Positions 35,393 to 43,488 of a stretch of DNA of 64,000 nucleotides are shown piece by piece. Within the stretch, counting starts at the first letter, position 1; each line of letters opens with the position of its first letter. This DNA is from Flavobacterium gelatinilyticum. GTDB taxonomy: Bacteria > Bacteroidota > Bacteroidia > Flavobacteriales > Flavobacteriaceae. Location of the stretch: positions 5,270,001 to 5,334,000 of the forward strand of contig NZ_CP114287.1 in assembly GCF_027111295.1 (NCBI RefSeq), read 5' to 3'. Made by a program: the position numbers and the translations under genes. The notes under the pieces were generated by a model. The model was not told the DNA's origin and made no database searches. It was given only the letters and a program-made list of their open reading frames with translations.

Positions 35393-37114
35393 TTAAATAG
35401 GATTGTTAAGGTTACCGGTAGTTTCGTTTACTTCGAGTGCAGTACGGATTCCGGACTCGATGGCGCCTTCAATCCAGGCATGTTTTAAAGAAGTATGCTC
35501 TCCTGCAAAATGGGCTTTTCCATTCCATTCGGTTGAGATAATATGACGCTGCAGTAAGTGTAACTGTCCAGGATTAAATATAGCAGCTTCACCATATGCA
35601 TAAGGGTCGCGCATCCAGCTTTGTGTTGCCCCGCCAATTAATTTTCCGGCTTTGCCTTTACGATCCTTGATACTCGAACTGATCACGGCAAGGTCAATAA
35701 TACGCTGCTGTTCTTTCTCGTCATCAGAGTGCATAATAGCGAGGTTTTTAAGTGCATAAAAATACCTGTCGTCGTCGTCCATAGAATCCCAGCGGCTTGC
35801 TTCATCAGACCAGCAGTATGAGGCCAGTACAACACCATGTCCTTTACTTCCTAAATCATTGCTTGGGTAATAGGTAAAACGGTTCGAAAAATCAGTAATC
35901 GTACCGCCGCCAACAATATTATAAGGTGCTTCCTGCCACCATTTCTCACGAAATTCCAGCAATATTTTAGTAGCAGAGTCATAGTGCAGTTCACGGATTG
36001 CTTTTCGTTTAAGCTGTTTGAATTGGGGTGTAACATACACATGTCGTAATGCCGAAAAGGGTATAGTGACAATAATTTCATCAAATTCCAATTCATTCAC
36101 CGGCGTTTTTAATGCTTTAAATCCCGCATCTTCATAAAACTGAAAGTCGCGTTCTACCTCAATATCTACTTCTATTTTTACCTTGTCGTCAACAAGCATC
36201 ATTTTAGTCATCCTGCAGTCAAAATAGGTGTTTTCTTCGAGCTTATAAGCTTTAAAGAATGCATTTGGCAGTAAGTCGCTGCCTCCCACGATTTCCAAAA
36301 AATCAGTAGAATCCTTAATGATATTCTGCTCAATAAAACTCTGAATAAAATCATAGGCCATTCTGGACTCCAGATTTTGCATAACGCCAATCATTTCAAT
36401 AGCATTTTCTGAATACATCGAATTTTCCTTTAAAAAACGACGCATTGAATATTCTCCGTAACGTTCGATCAGTAAAGGCCAGTTTTTCTTAGGATCTTCT
36501 GCAATAAAAGCCTTAAGCGGATTAATAAGATTCGCCATTAACTGGTCGGCACGCATATTTTCGCTGCTGCCCAGATGAAAGTCCAGTAATTCGTTTACAT
36601 CAACAGCTGTATTTTTATCTTTTGGAATATATTTATTCTGGACAACACGTTTGCGGTTTACGTATATAAGGGAATTTCTGGTAAACTCCGGTTTCGGTTT
36701 ACTCGGATCTGACTGATATGCGATTGCTTGTTCCTTATCGACAGACACATAATAAAAAGGTTCGGTTTTGAGTCCGAGTTTATCAATGTATTTACGAACC
36801 ATCAGGTGTATGGTCGGGATACGCATTGCACCGGCTTCACCGTAAACGCTGTCATCTTCAAAATGTTTTTTGTCTTTAGAGTTTCTGAAAGTCTTGATCC
36901 TGCCGCCAACACGGGTGTTTGATTCGACTATTGTAACCTTATGTCCAGCCTCTTTTAACAGAGCGGCGGCAACCATTCCGGCCATTCCGGCACCAATGAT
37001 TAATACATTTTTTGGTTTCTCAGTACGAGGGATTCCCTCATCAATGTATTTTAGATATTGTTGAATAATAGCATCATTATCTTCGTCTAGTAAGCCGTGT
37101 AAGTAGTTTTCCAT
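35393..37114 (-). CDS. FAD-dependent amine/L-amino-acid oxidase
   Basis: This 573-residue flavoprotein has the FAD-binding motif [22 protein letters not shown] near residue 40, then [14 protein letters not shown] and a C-terminal FAD segment with [20 protein letters not shown]. The pattern fits L-amino-acid oxidases or monoamine oxidases of the tryptophan 2-monooxygenase/LAAO group. It has no signal peptide. Coupled directly to a 2-oxo-acid decarboxylase, it probably forms an imino/oxo acid from an aromatic or other amino acid that the decarboxylase turns into an aldehyde. The substrate is inferred, not shown. Confidence 0.88.
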   Translation of the reverse strand: MENYLHGLLDEDNDAIIQQYLKYIDEGIPRTEKPKNVLIIGAGMAGMVAAALLKEAGHKVTIVESNTRVGGRIKTFRNSKDKKHFEDDSVYGEAGAMRIPTIHLMVRKYIDKLGLKTEPFYYVSVDKEQAIAYQSDPSKPKPEFTRNSLIYVNRKRVVQNKYIPKDKNTAVDVNELLDFHLGSSENMRADQLMANLINPLKAFIAEDPKKNWPLLIERYGEYSMRRFLKENSMYSENAIEMIGVMQNLESRMAYDFIQSFIEQNIIKDSTDFLEIVGGSDLLPNAFFKAYKLEENTYFDCRMTKMMLVDDKVKIEVDIEVERDFQFYEDAGFKALKTPVNELEFDEIIVTIPFSALRHVYVTPQFKQLKRKAIRELHYDSATKILLEFREKWWQEAPYNIVGGGTITDFSNRFTYYPSNDLGSKGHGVVLASYCWSDEASRWDSMDDDDRYFYALKNLAIMHSDDEKEQQRIIDLAVISSSIKDRKGKAGKLIGGATQSWMRDPYAYGEAAIFNPGQLHLLQRHIISTEWNGKAHFAGEHTSLKHAWIEGAIESGIRTALEVNETTGNLNNPI

Positions 37115-37576
37115 AATCAGGCAGGTTTAGTTATTCGTTTACTTTTTTTGGATGAAATTCACTAAAACAAATAAAGTAAGTAAAATCCGAATTTTTAAGC
37201 GTAATTCTACCTGTTTTTTAATTTTAGACTATTAGATTTGCAATTCGCCGGATCAAAAGCACGGTTTTTTTATATGACAGTATCTTTAATTTTCTTGTTT
37301 TACCCAATTTTAATTTTGATCCAGGGGCTGGGAGCAGCTTTTTAGTAAAATAGAAGATATGCTTGGGAATATTTTGTTTAAAATACATTGATAAAAGCAA
37401 TAATATATGGAAGAAAGCTAAACTGAAAAGTAAAAAGCAATAGATTTAATATGAAAATAATCTTACTTTTTGAAATAAGTTTAAAAAAAATAGATTTTAG
37501 TGTGTTTTTATTTTATTCAATTCCAGTCAATTAAAAAATAACTTTAAAATAACTTAAAATTAAGTGCTTTTTTTGT
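37115..37576. other. gap of about 460 bases, AT-rich leader region
   Basis: No coding frame is visible. The gap holds the promoter region of the oxidase operon on the minus strand and, at its end, the tRNA promoter. The composition is very AT-rich, with poly-T runs. Nothing further is recognised. Confidence 0.5.
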
Positions 37577-37606
37577 TTGTAAATCTAGAAAACGTTGCTA
37601 TCTTTG
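37577..37606 (+). promoter_or_regulatory. tRNA-Tyr promoter (TTG-N19-TAnnTTTG)
   Basis: TTG at 37577-37579 and TATCTTTG at 37599-37606 are separated by 19 bases, a textbook Bacteroidota housekeeping promoter. It ends 38 bases before the tRNA gene. Confidence 0.8.
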
Positions 37607-37644
37607 CCACCGCTTAGAACAACAAGCAACAACGCTAGAGAGTC

Positions 37645-37725
37645 GGGGAGATACTCAAGCGGCCAACGAGGGCAGACTGTAAATCTGCTGTGAAAACTTC
37701 GCAGGTTCGAATCCTGCTCTCCCCA
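37645..37725 (+). tRNA. tRNA-Tyr (GTA)
   Basis: The gene is 81 bases long. The acceptor stem GGGGAGA (37645-37651) pairs with TCTCCCC (37718-37724), with A as discriminator base. The anticodon stem GCAGA/TCTGC brackets the anticodon GTA at 37679-37681. A long variable arm (type II) and the T-loop GTTCGAATCC are present. The genome does not encode the CCA end. A terminator follows. Confidence 0.97.
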
Positions 37726-37731
37726 CAAGGT

Positions 37732-37766
37732 AAAACCTGCAAGTCAATAGATTTGCAGGTTTTTTT
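37732..37766 (+). terminator. tRNA terminator hairpin
   Basis: An 11-bp stem (AAAACCTGCAA and TTGCAGGTTTT) followed by T residues, directly after the tRNA gene. Confidence 0.85.
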
Positions 37767-38076
37767 ATTTGCACCATTTTTAACTTTGTAAAACTGTCTG
37801 CATTGGTTAATATTAGGTTTTTTAAAAGTTAGTATATCTTATGTGTGTTCAAATTTTATAATTGCATTTTTTAGATGGTTTTCCCTCGTTTCCTATAACG
37901 ATAAATCTTTAGAGAAGTATTGTTGTTTAAACAAACCGGGAAGCCTGATTAAGCTTTTTTAGAAACAAATTGATTACTGTTTTACAATTGAGTTATGTAA
38001 AGGCAAGACATCAGGAATATCTAAGTCATTATGATAATGCTATTTTTAGGTTAGGTTTTTATTTCTGAAACCGCAA
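37767..38076. other. gap of about 310 bases without a recognised feature
   Basis: Very AT-rich sequence with no supported gene in any frame, between the tRNA terminator and the terminator of the TlpA gene. Confidence 0.4.
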
Positions 38077-38107
38077 AAAAAAAATCTCCCATTGGGAGAT
38101 TTTTTTT
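38077..38107. terminator. terminator hairpin
   Basis: A stem of about 13 bp (AAAAAATCTCCC and GGGAGATTTTTT) with a three-base loop and long A/T flanks. It ends the TlpA-like gene on the minus strand. Confidence 0.8.
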
Positions 38108-38128
38108 GACTTATTTTTAGAAGAAGAA

Positions 38129-39295
38129 TTACTTAGCCAGTAATTCAACGATTTTTGCTTTCAATTCTGCGCCTCTTAAATCCTGTGCCACTACTTTTCC
38201 TGATGCATCAAGAATAAAAGTTGCCGGAATAGATTCAACATTATATTGTTTAGCGATAGGCTCGTCCCAGAATTTTAAATTAGAAACGTGCGTCCATGTT
38301 AAACCGTCTTTTGCAATTGCTTCTTTCCATTTTGCAGCATCTTTATCTAAAGATACCCCAATAATGTTTAATCCTTTTGAATGAAGTTCTTTGTAAATAG
38401 CTACAACATTTGGATTTTCCTGTCTGCATGGTCCGCACCATGAAGCCCAGAAATCTACGATAGTAACTTTACCTAAACTTTCTTTAAGCGAAACTACTTT
38501 TCCTTCCGGATTAGGAGCCGAAAAATCTGCTCTTCATTTTGCGTCACCAACAGGAGGAGCTGTTGCACCAACTGCAGGCATTTTCGCTTGGCCTAATCTT
38601 GTTTTGATTTCTTTACCAGGAGTAGTGTTTTTTACAGACTCATCCAATGCATTGTATAAAGCCTCTGTTTTTTTAATATCAGCACTTGGATCTCCCATCA
38701 TACTTTGGATAATTAATACAGAGATATATGATTTTGGATGTCCTTCAACATAAGTTAAATATTTCTTTTTGCTGTTAGCTTGTACTTCTGTCTGGATTTC
38801 CATGTATTGTTTCATCAAGCCGTTGATAGTTGCTGTATCCTGAGCTTTTTGAGCTTCCTGCATTTTATTAGTATTCTTTTTCTGGAAATCAACTAAACTT
38901 TTTTGAGTTTTTGTCATATCCTCGTTAAATTTTACATACTCGTCATTGTTGTAAGTACCTGCAATTTTAGATTTGTGAATACTATCTTTGTCAATATCGA
39001 TTTTAATTTCTCCTGTTTCTAAGATAAAAGGGATTGGTGCGTTTGCATCCTGAAGAATTAAAGTGTGGAAAGCCGGTTCAGTAACTTTTCCTGTTATTTC
39101 AAATTTTCCATTTTCAACTTTTACTGTATCTAGAGCAAGCGGCATTCTTGTAGCAGGATCTAATCCCTGAAGAATGATAGTTTTTCCGTTCGCAATTCCT
39201 GTTGCAGTACCTGTAATAAGATATTCTCCGTCTTTAACTTTACTGCATGAAATGATAGCCGCAGAAGCTGTAAGTAAAAAAAGTATTTTTTTCAT
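38129..39295 (-). pseudogene. TlpA-family thiol-disulfide protein with DUF4369-like N-domain, split by in-frame TGA
   Basis: The minus strand reads as one frame of 389 codons, with TGA as codon 254 (38534-38536) and TAA at 38129-38131. The first part (lipobox AIISCSKV; DUF4369-like beta domain; helical linker) is 253 residues. The part after TGA is a complete thioredoxin-like domain: DFSAPNPEGK, VDFWASWCGPC with the active-site Cys pair, and GVSLDKD. That part has no ATG, GTG or TTG start near its beginning. The nonsense codon may be a real inactivation, a sequencing error, or readthrough. If read through, it would be a periplasmic lipoprotein reductase. Marked as pseudogene with this caution. 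Confidence 0.78.
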
Positions 39296-39506
39296 TATAA
39301 AAAATTAATTAGTTAATTGATTTGTGCAACAAAAGTATCTAAAATAATAAAACATAAACAATTTTGTAACCTAAAATTTTGTTATAGTTTTTTTGAGGTT
39401 AAACCTCCTAAAATCAATGGGTTTGATGTTTTTATTTGATCAAAAACTCTTATTTCTATTTTGTTCATAACACTAATATAAGGTTTTTCTAATAATAGGC
39501 TATAAA

Positions 39507-39534
39507 AAAAGCACCCTGTAAGAAGGGTGCTTTT
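39507..39534. terminator. terminator hairpin
   Basis: An 11-bp stem (AAAAGCACCCT and AGGGTGCTTTT) with a five-base loop, downstream of the J-domain/KTSC gene on the minus strand. Confidence 0.8.
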
Positions 39535-39552
39535 AAAATATTCTGTACTAAA

Positions 39553-39993
39553 TTATTCCTGATTTGTTTTCTTTCTCCAGGTGAAAGAATTTAAAATATG
39601 TCTTTTTGCAAATCTTCCAGGAGAATCAGCATTTACCATTTTTACGTAAGTTGCTTTAGGAACACTGATGTATTCGTAAACACTTCCGTTAGAAAAATCA
39701 ATAATCAAACGACCTTCTACAAATTTGTAATCTGTAATAGTACAAGTTGTGATTGTTTCAGTATATTCAGGTAAATTAAGTTTAATTGTATCAGGGTGAA
39801 TGCTTACTAAAAAGTGGTAAGCTTCAATGATGGTTTTACTTTTTTCTTCTGCAGCTTTTAATCCGGCGTCATCTCCCACAAATTTATCAGGATGAGATTC
39901 TTTCATCGCATTACGATAAATTGTTTTTAAATCTTTAAGCTCAGCAGTTTTCTCTACGTTTAGTAACTTGCGGTATTCAACTATTTTTTTCAT
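39553..39993 (-). CDS. J-domain/KTSC domain fusion protein
   Basis: This 146-residue protein starts with a short DnaJ J-domain: helix VEKTAELKDLKTIYRNAM, then SHPDKF (HPD motif near residues 33-35) and helix III EKSKTIIEAYHFL. The C-terminal 70 residues form a KTSC-like domain (LIIDFSNGSVYEYISVPKATYVKMVNADSPGRFAKRHI). The HPD motif implies stimulation of an Hsp70 ATPase. The role of KTSC is not established. No signal peptide. It is flanked by its own terminator and a 385-base gap. Confidence 0.85.
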   Translation of the reverse strand: MKKIVEYRKLLNVEKTAELKDLKTIYRNAMKESHPDKFVGDDAGLKAAEEKSKTIIEAYHFLVSIHPDTIKLNLPEYTETITTCTITDYKFVEGRLIIDFSNGSVYEYISVPKATYVKMVNADSPGRFAKRHILNSFTWRKKTNQE

Positions 39994-40159
39994 AAATAAA
40001 AGGTAACTACTTGTCTATTAGTTTGAAATTGATAATTAATTAGTTCAAATCGACAAATTTTTTGCAAAGGTACACTTTTTTTTAACTTTTCACTTTTGAT
40101 AGAAAAAATATTCAGGAAAGTTGTTTTGTTAAAACGTTAAGTATAATTTTTAACTGCAA

Positions 40160-40177
40160 TCCCGATAGCTATCGGGA
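40160..40177. repeat. 18-bp perfect palindrome (REP-like)
   Basis: TCCCGATAGCTATCGGGA is a perfect palindrome that could form a hairpin in RNA or cruciform in DNA. It lies in the non-coding gap 39994-40378. Such palindromes are common between flavobacterial genes. Confidence 0.6.
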
Positions 40178-40234
40178 GCAGGGGGTTACGCAAAGAGCGC
40201 TAAGATTCTTTTATTTGAAAATTACTAAAATGAA

Positions 40235-40274
40235 AAGTTCGCAAAGCTTTATCAACACAAAGCTTTGCGAACTT
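40235..40274. terminator. long inverted repeat, probable terminator
   Basis: A 16-bp perfect inverted repeat (AAGTTCGCAAAGCTTT and AAAGCTTTGCGAACTT) with an eight-base loop. It lies downstream of the 81-residue protein gene on the minus strand and may terminate it. Confidence 0.5.
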
Positions 40275-40345
40275 AATATTTAGATTGCGTTTAGACTCCT
40301 AATTAAAAAATCTCAGCACTCTTTGCGTTAAAAAAAACAAATTTC

Positions 40346-40370
40346 AACCTGAAACCTGAAACCCTGAAAC
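40346..40370. repeat. CCTGAAA tandem repeat
   Basis: Three near-perfect copies of a seven-base unit (ACCTGAA) lie next to the stop codon of the gene at 40379. A related, longer run occurs at 41405-41469. Confidence 0.6.
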
Positions 40371-40378
40371 AAAAAAAC

Positions 40379-40624
40379 TTATTCAGGTTTATGATTTGCC
40401 TTATCGAAATTTCTTGATTTTTTTGGATATTGTTTGTAGCTGATATCGCTTGGGTTTTCGATAACGGATTTAATGGTAACCCAGTCTCCGACTTTAAAAT
40501 TAGTCTGAACCATTTTATAATCTAAAAGATATTCCCCGCAGAAATAATTATTGTTTTCATCTTTTTCGATAATGCCGGTGTAAACTCCCTTTTGCGGCAT
40601 TTTTTCTTGTGTATCTTTAGGCAT
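40379..40624 (-). CDS. small conserved-type protein, function unknown
   Basis: An 81-residue, charged, soluble protein with no signal peptide. A middle segment (KGVYTGIIEKDENNNYFCGEYLL and FKVGDWVTIKSVIE) looks like a small beta-barrel (OB-like) fold, but no family is recognised. The C-terminal tail is basic and probably disordered. It stands alone between repeat-rich gaps. Divergent from the gene at 40709. Confidence 0.65.
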   Translation of the reverse strand: MPKDTQEKMPQKGVYTGIIEKDENNNYFCGEYLLDYKMVQTNFKVGDWVTIKSVIENPSDISYKQYPKKSRNFDKANHKPE

Positions 40625-40697
40625 CTTTTTTTTGTTTTAAATTAAAAGGCAAAGTTAATCAATTTCGGATTGATTAGCGTGTTCCCGTCAATCTGAG

Positions 40698-40705
40698 TAT
40701 ATTTG
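40698..40705 (+). promoter_or_regulatory. candidate -7 box next to a start codon
   Basis: TATATTTG matches TAnnTTTG and ends three bases before the ATG at 40709. If used, transcription would start at or near the start codon, giving a leaderless mRNA. No well-spaced -33 TTG is seen. Confidence 0.35.
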
Positions 40706-40708
40706 CAC

Positions 40709-41263
40709 ATGCAGAAAAATTTTAAACCGCACCCCAATTCTTTTAAAAATACATTTTGTGCTTTTCGTGAAGTGCTTCCGGATAAGATAGAAGGTTTAAA
40801 AAAGCAATTCGAAAGTAAAGCAGGAAGCGCCTATTATTATACAGAAGAAGGAATGTACCGCGTTTCAAACCATTGGGGCAGACTGGCAAACAGCAAATGG
40901 AGATTGATTGCCCGTGAACCGGAAACTGAATCGAAAACAAAGATTGGTTTTGCTAAATGGGAAGAGTTTTACCCCGATAATGCCGAGGAGAAACTCTATT
41001 ACATTGAAGCCGATTTTGGAAAAAACCTTGCCAATTATCAGCATAAAAAAAATCCCTATTATGATGGAAAAGCAATTTTAAGAACCAGTTTTGAAACGAC
41101 AAAAAGATTAAAACAAGTCCGGAACCTCCAGCAATTAACATCCTGGGCAAAACATTTCGATTACGACGATATTGATGATTTAAGAAAACAGATTATCAAC
41201 GAACTCATTTTTACAGATAAAAGTTTAGAAGAAATTAAAAGAGAAATTTATGGGACGCAATAA
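40709..41263 (+). CDS. conserved hypothetical protein
   Basis: I choose ATG 40709; the earlier TTG at 40703 adds only two residues. The protein is about 184 residues, soluble, rich in aromatic and basic residues, with no signal peptide. Blocks such as YYYTEEGMYRVSNHWGRLANSKWRL and YYIEADFGKNLANYQ are likely conserved, but I do not recognise the family. It overlaps the next small gene by 14 bases, which suggests translational coupling. Confidence 0.75.
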   Translation: MQKNFKPHPNSFKNTFCAFREVLPDKIEGLKKQFESKAGSAYYYTEEGMYRVSNHWGRLANSKWRLIAREPETESKTKIGFAKWEEFYPDNAEEKLYYIEADFGKNLANYQHKKNPYYDGKAILRTSFETTKRLKQVRNLQQLTSWAKHFDYDDIDDLRKQIINELIFTDKSLEEIKREIYGTQ

Positions 41264-41399
41264 CGAACGAAACATCAAAATTCATAATGATAAATTGCAC
41301 AAAGCCCAGGCGAAGAAAAAACAGGCAGAAGCTTCACGCAAAGAAAAACTGAAAGAAATCGTAAAAAAGTTTAATGAAGGTAAAAACGAAGAGGAATAA
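41250..41399 (+). CDS. small basic protein, function unknown
   Basis: This 49-residue reading frame starts at ATG 41250, overlapping the previous gene by 14 bases in another frame, and stops at TAA 41397-41399. It is almost wholly charged and helical (MGRNNERNIK then alternating Lys/Glu/Ala), and ends in NEGKNEEE. No family is recognised. The overlap and coding-like composition support a real gene. A repeat-rich gap follows. Confidence 0.6.
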   Translation: MGRNNERNIKIHNDKLHKAQAKKKQAEASRKEKLKEIVKKFNEGKNEEE

Positions 41400-41404
41400 T
41401 TAAA

Positions 41405-41469
41405 GTTTCAGGTTTCAAGTTTCAAGTTTCAGGTTAACGCAAGCGAACGTGAAACCTGAAACCTGAAAC
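41405..41469. repeat. imperfect inverted CCTGAAA repeat
   Basis: The left part has GTTTCAGGTTTCAAGTTTC and the right part has GAAACCTGAAACCTGAAAC, which can pair. The same unit occurs at 40346-40370. The repeat may act as a terminator between the small genes. Confidence 0.55.
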
Positions 41470-41497
41470 AAAAAAACAAGCAAAAAAATAAAAACAA

Positions 41498-41731
41498 ATG
41501 AATAGTAAATTCGAAGAATTAAAACCAAGAGTACAGGAAATCATTGATTTGATTGCTGCAAAAAACGATAGAGAAGCAAATAATAAACTGCTTGAAGTAA
41601 GCGAAACATTAGACGAAATGATTGATTTTGCCGAGGAAGATGAAGAAGTGAGAGAAATCAGCCGTTATCAGGTTTTGTTAAACCAGCTTCATGTTAAAAT
41701 TAACGGAGAAGAACCGGTCGATGGAGAGTAA
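41498..41731 (+). CDS. small acidic helical protein, function unknown
   Basis: This 77-residue protein is strongly helical and acidic (FEELKPRVQEIIDLIAA, DEMIDFAEEDEEVREISRYQ). No family is recognised. It overlaps the YchJ-like gene by 11 bases in another frame, so the two are probably translationally coupled. Confidence 0.7.
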   Translation: MNSKFEELKPRVQEIIDLIAAKNDREANNKLLEVSETLDEMIDFAEEDEEVREISRYQVLLNQLHVKINGEEPVDGE

Positions 41732-42101
41732 AAAATGTTTCTGTGATACAGGACTGTTTTTTGATGATTGCTGCGGATTGTATCTTCAAAAAAATCAAAA
41801 AGCCCCCACGGCTCTTGCTCTGATGCGCTCTAGATATTCGGCCTATGCAGCTCATAATGCAGAGTATCTTTTGGAAACAACACATATTTCTGAAAGAAAA
41901 TATTATTCAAAAGCTGAAATTTTAAAATGGGCTACGGCCAACAAATGGCAGAAACTCGAAATTTTAAGTTTTACAGAAAACACGGTAGAATTCAAAGCTT
42001 ATTTTTTAGATTCTGCTCAAAAACCACAAGTACATTACGAATTCTCGACTTTTAAATTCGAAAATAATGCCTGGTACTATGTTGACGGAAAATTTGAATA
42101 A
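41721..42101 (+). CDS. YchJ-family (UPF0225) protein
   Basis: I start at ATG 41721 because MESKKCFCDTG gives the usual N-terminus; the frame's earlier start at 41691 lies inside the preceding gene. The protein is about 126 residues. It has the SEC-C-like CFCDTGLFFDDCCG Zn-binding segment and the YchJ core with MRSRYSAY, EYLLETTH and WYYVDGKF. The function of YchJ is not settled. It overlaps the preceding gene by 11 bases. Confidence 0.85.
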   Translation: MESKKCFCDTGLFFDDCCGLYLQKNQKAPTALALMRSRYSAYAAHNAEYLLETTHISERKYYSKAEILKWATANKWQKLEILSFTENTVEFKAYFLDSAQKPQVHYEFSTFKFENNAWYYVDGKFE

Positions 42102-42207
42102 TTAGTAGACCTAACACTGTTAGTTCTTAATTTTGGTTAGATATTTTAACTAAAAATTAATAAACGATTCGTTTTTCATAATTCTAAAAAAATGTAATTT
42201 TAAAATT

Positions 42208-43326
42208 ATGAAAAACGAATTTAAAAAAGGGTTTTATTTTAAGTCGTACGAAGCCCCGTTTCAGTCTCCTTTTGAAAAACTATTTGGTATTTTCAAAGAG
42301 CTTATCACCCATACTTCGGGAGATTTTGATGAAGCAATCAGCTGGCTTCGTGAGTTAGATATAGAATATAAACTAACTGACGAGAACTACACAATCGATG
42401 ATTTTATCGAAGATTTAAAAAAGAAAGGTTATATAAAAGACGAAGTTAAACCAGATGGATCAAATGGTTTAGGAATCACAGCAAAAACAGAACGAGCGAT
42501 TCGCCAGCAGGCTTTAGATCAGATTTTCGGGAACTTAAAACGTTCCGGAAACGGAAATCACAAAACAAAACATGCCGGAAACGGAGATGAACATACGGGA
42601 GAATTCCGCGAATTTAATTTTGGTGATGGTTTAGAACGAATTTCGTTGACAGAAAGCCTTCGAAATGCCCAAATTAATAATGGTGTTGAAAGTTTCATGC
42701 TGACCGAAAATGATCTGGTTGTCGAGGAAACGCAGCATAAAGCCCAAATGAGTACAGTTTTGATGATCGACATCAGCCACAGTATGATTTTATACGGCGA
42801 AGACCGAATTACCCCAGCCAAAAAAGTAGCAATGGCTCTGGCAGAACTTATCACAACTCGCTATCCAAAAGATACACTGGATATTTTGGTTTTTGGAAAC
42901 GACGCCTGGACAATACCTATCAAAGAGCTGCCTTATCTGCAAGTTGGTCCGTATCATACCAATACAGTTGCCGGATTACAGCTTGCAATGGATATTTTAC
43001 GAAGAAAACGAAATACCAACAAACAAATTTTCATGATTACAGATGGTAAACCCAGCTGTGTGCGTGAGCGCGACGGTTCGTACTACATGAACAGTAACGG
43101 ACTCGACGAATATATTGTTGACAAATGTTATACACAAGCACAACAGGCAAGAAAACTCCATATCCCGATTACCACCTTTATGATTGCCAGGGATCCTTAT
43201 TTACAGCGATTTGTAAATCATTTTACAGAAGCCAATCAGGGAAAAGCTTTTTACACCGGATTAAAAGGTCTTGGTGAAATGATTTTTGAAGATTACGAGA
43301 CGAACAGGAAGAAGAGGGTTAGGTAA
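42208..43326 (+). CDS. VWA-domain protein
   Basis: This 372-residue protein has a von Willebrand factor A domain from about residue 185 to the end. The MIDAS motif appears as DISHSM (DxSxS), with later FMITDGKPS and the conserved Thr/Asp spacing. The N-terminal half is helical, with a disordered, Gly/His-rich link near residue 120. It is followed by a MoxR-like AAA+ ATPase gene, a known pairing in which the ATPase and VWA protein act together in assembly of other complexes. No signal peptide or membrane helix. Confidence 0.88.
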   Translation: MKNEFKKGFYFKSYEAPFQSPFEKLFGIFKELITHTSGDFDEAISWLRELDIEYKLTDENYTIDDFIEDLKKKGYIKDEVKPDGSNGLGITAKTERAIRQQALDQIFGNLKRSGNGNHKTKHAGNGDEHTGEFREFNFGDGLERISLTESLRNAQINNGVESFMLTENDLVVEETQHKAQMSTVLMIDISHSMILYGEDRITPAKKVAMALAELITTRYPKDTLDILVFGNDAWTIPIKELPYLQVGPYHTNTVAGLQLAMDILRRKRNTNKQIFMITDGKPSCVRERDGSYYMNSNGLDEYIVDKCYTQAQQARKLHIPITTFMIARDPYLQRFVNHFTEANQGKAFYTGLKGLGEMIFEDYETNRKKRVR

Positions 43327-43488
43327 GGTTCTGAGGTTCTGAGAGGCAAAGGTTCAAAGCTGTCTTTTTGAAAAAATATACATACAAAGCATATCGTAGA
43401 GACGTACTGAAGTGCGTCTAACACAAGTAATAAAGGAATGTTCTGTCGTTAAAAAATAAACAATAACAAAATCGATATTTCAATAAAA

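Noticed and set aside
38534..38536. TGA as selenocysteine codon in the TlpA-like gene
   Set aside because: The TGA is not at a redox-active position and no hairpin of bacterial SECIS type is evident just after it.
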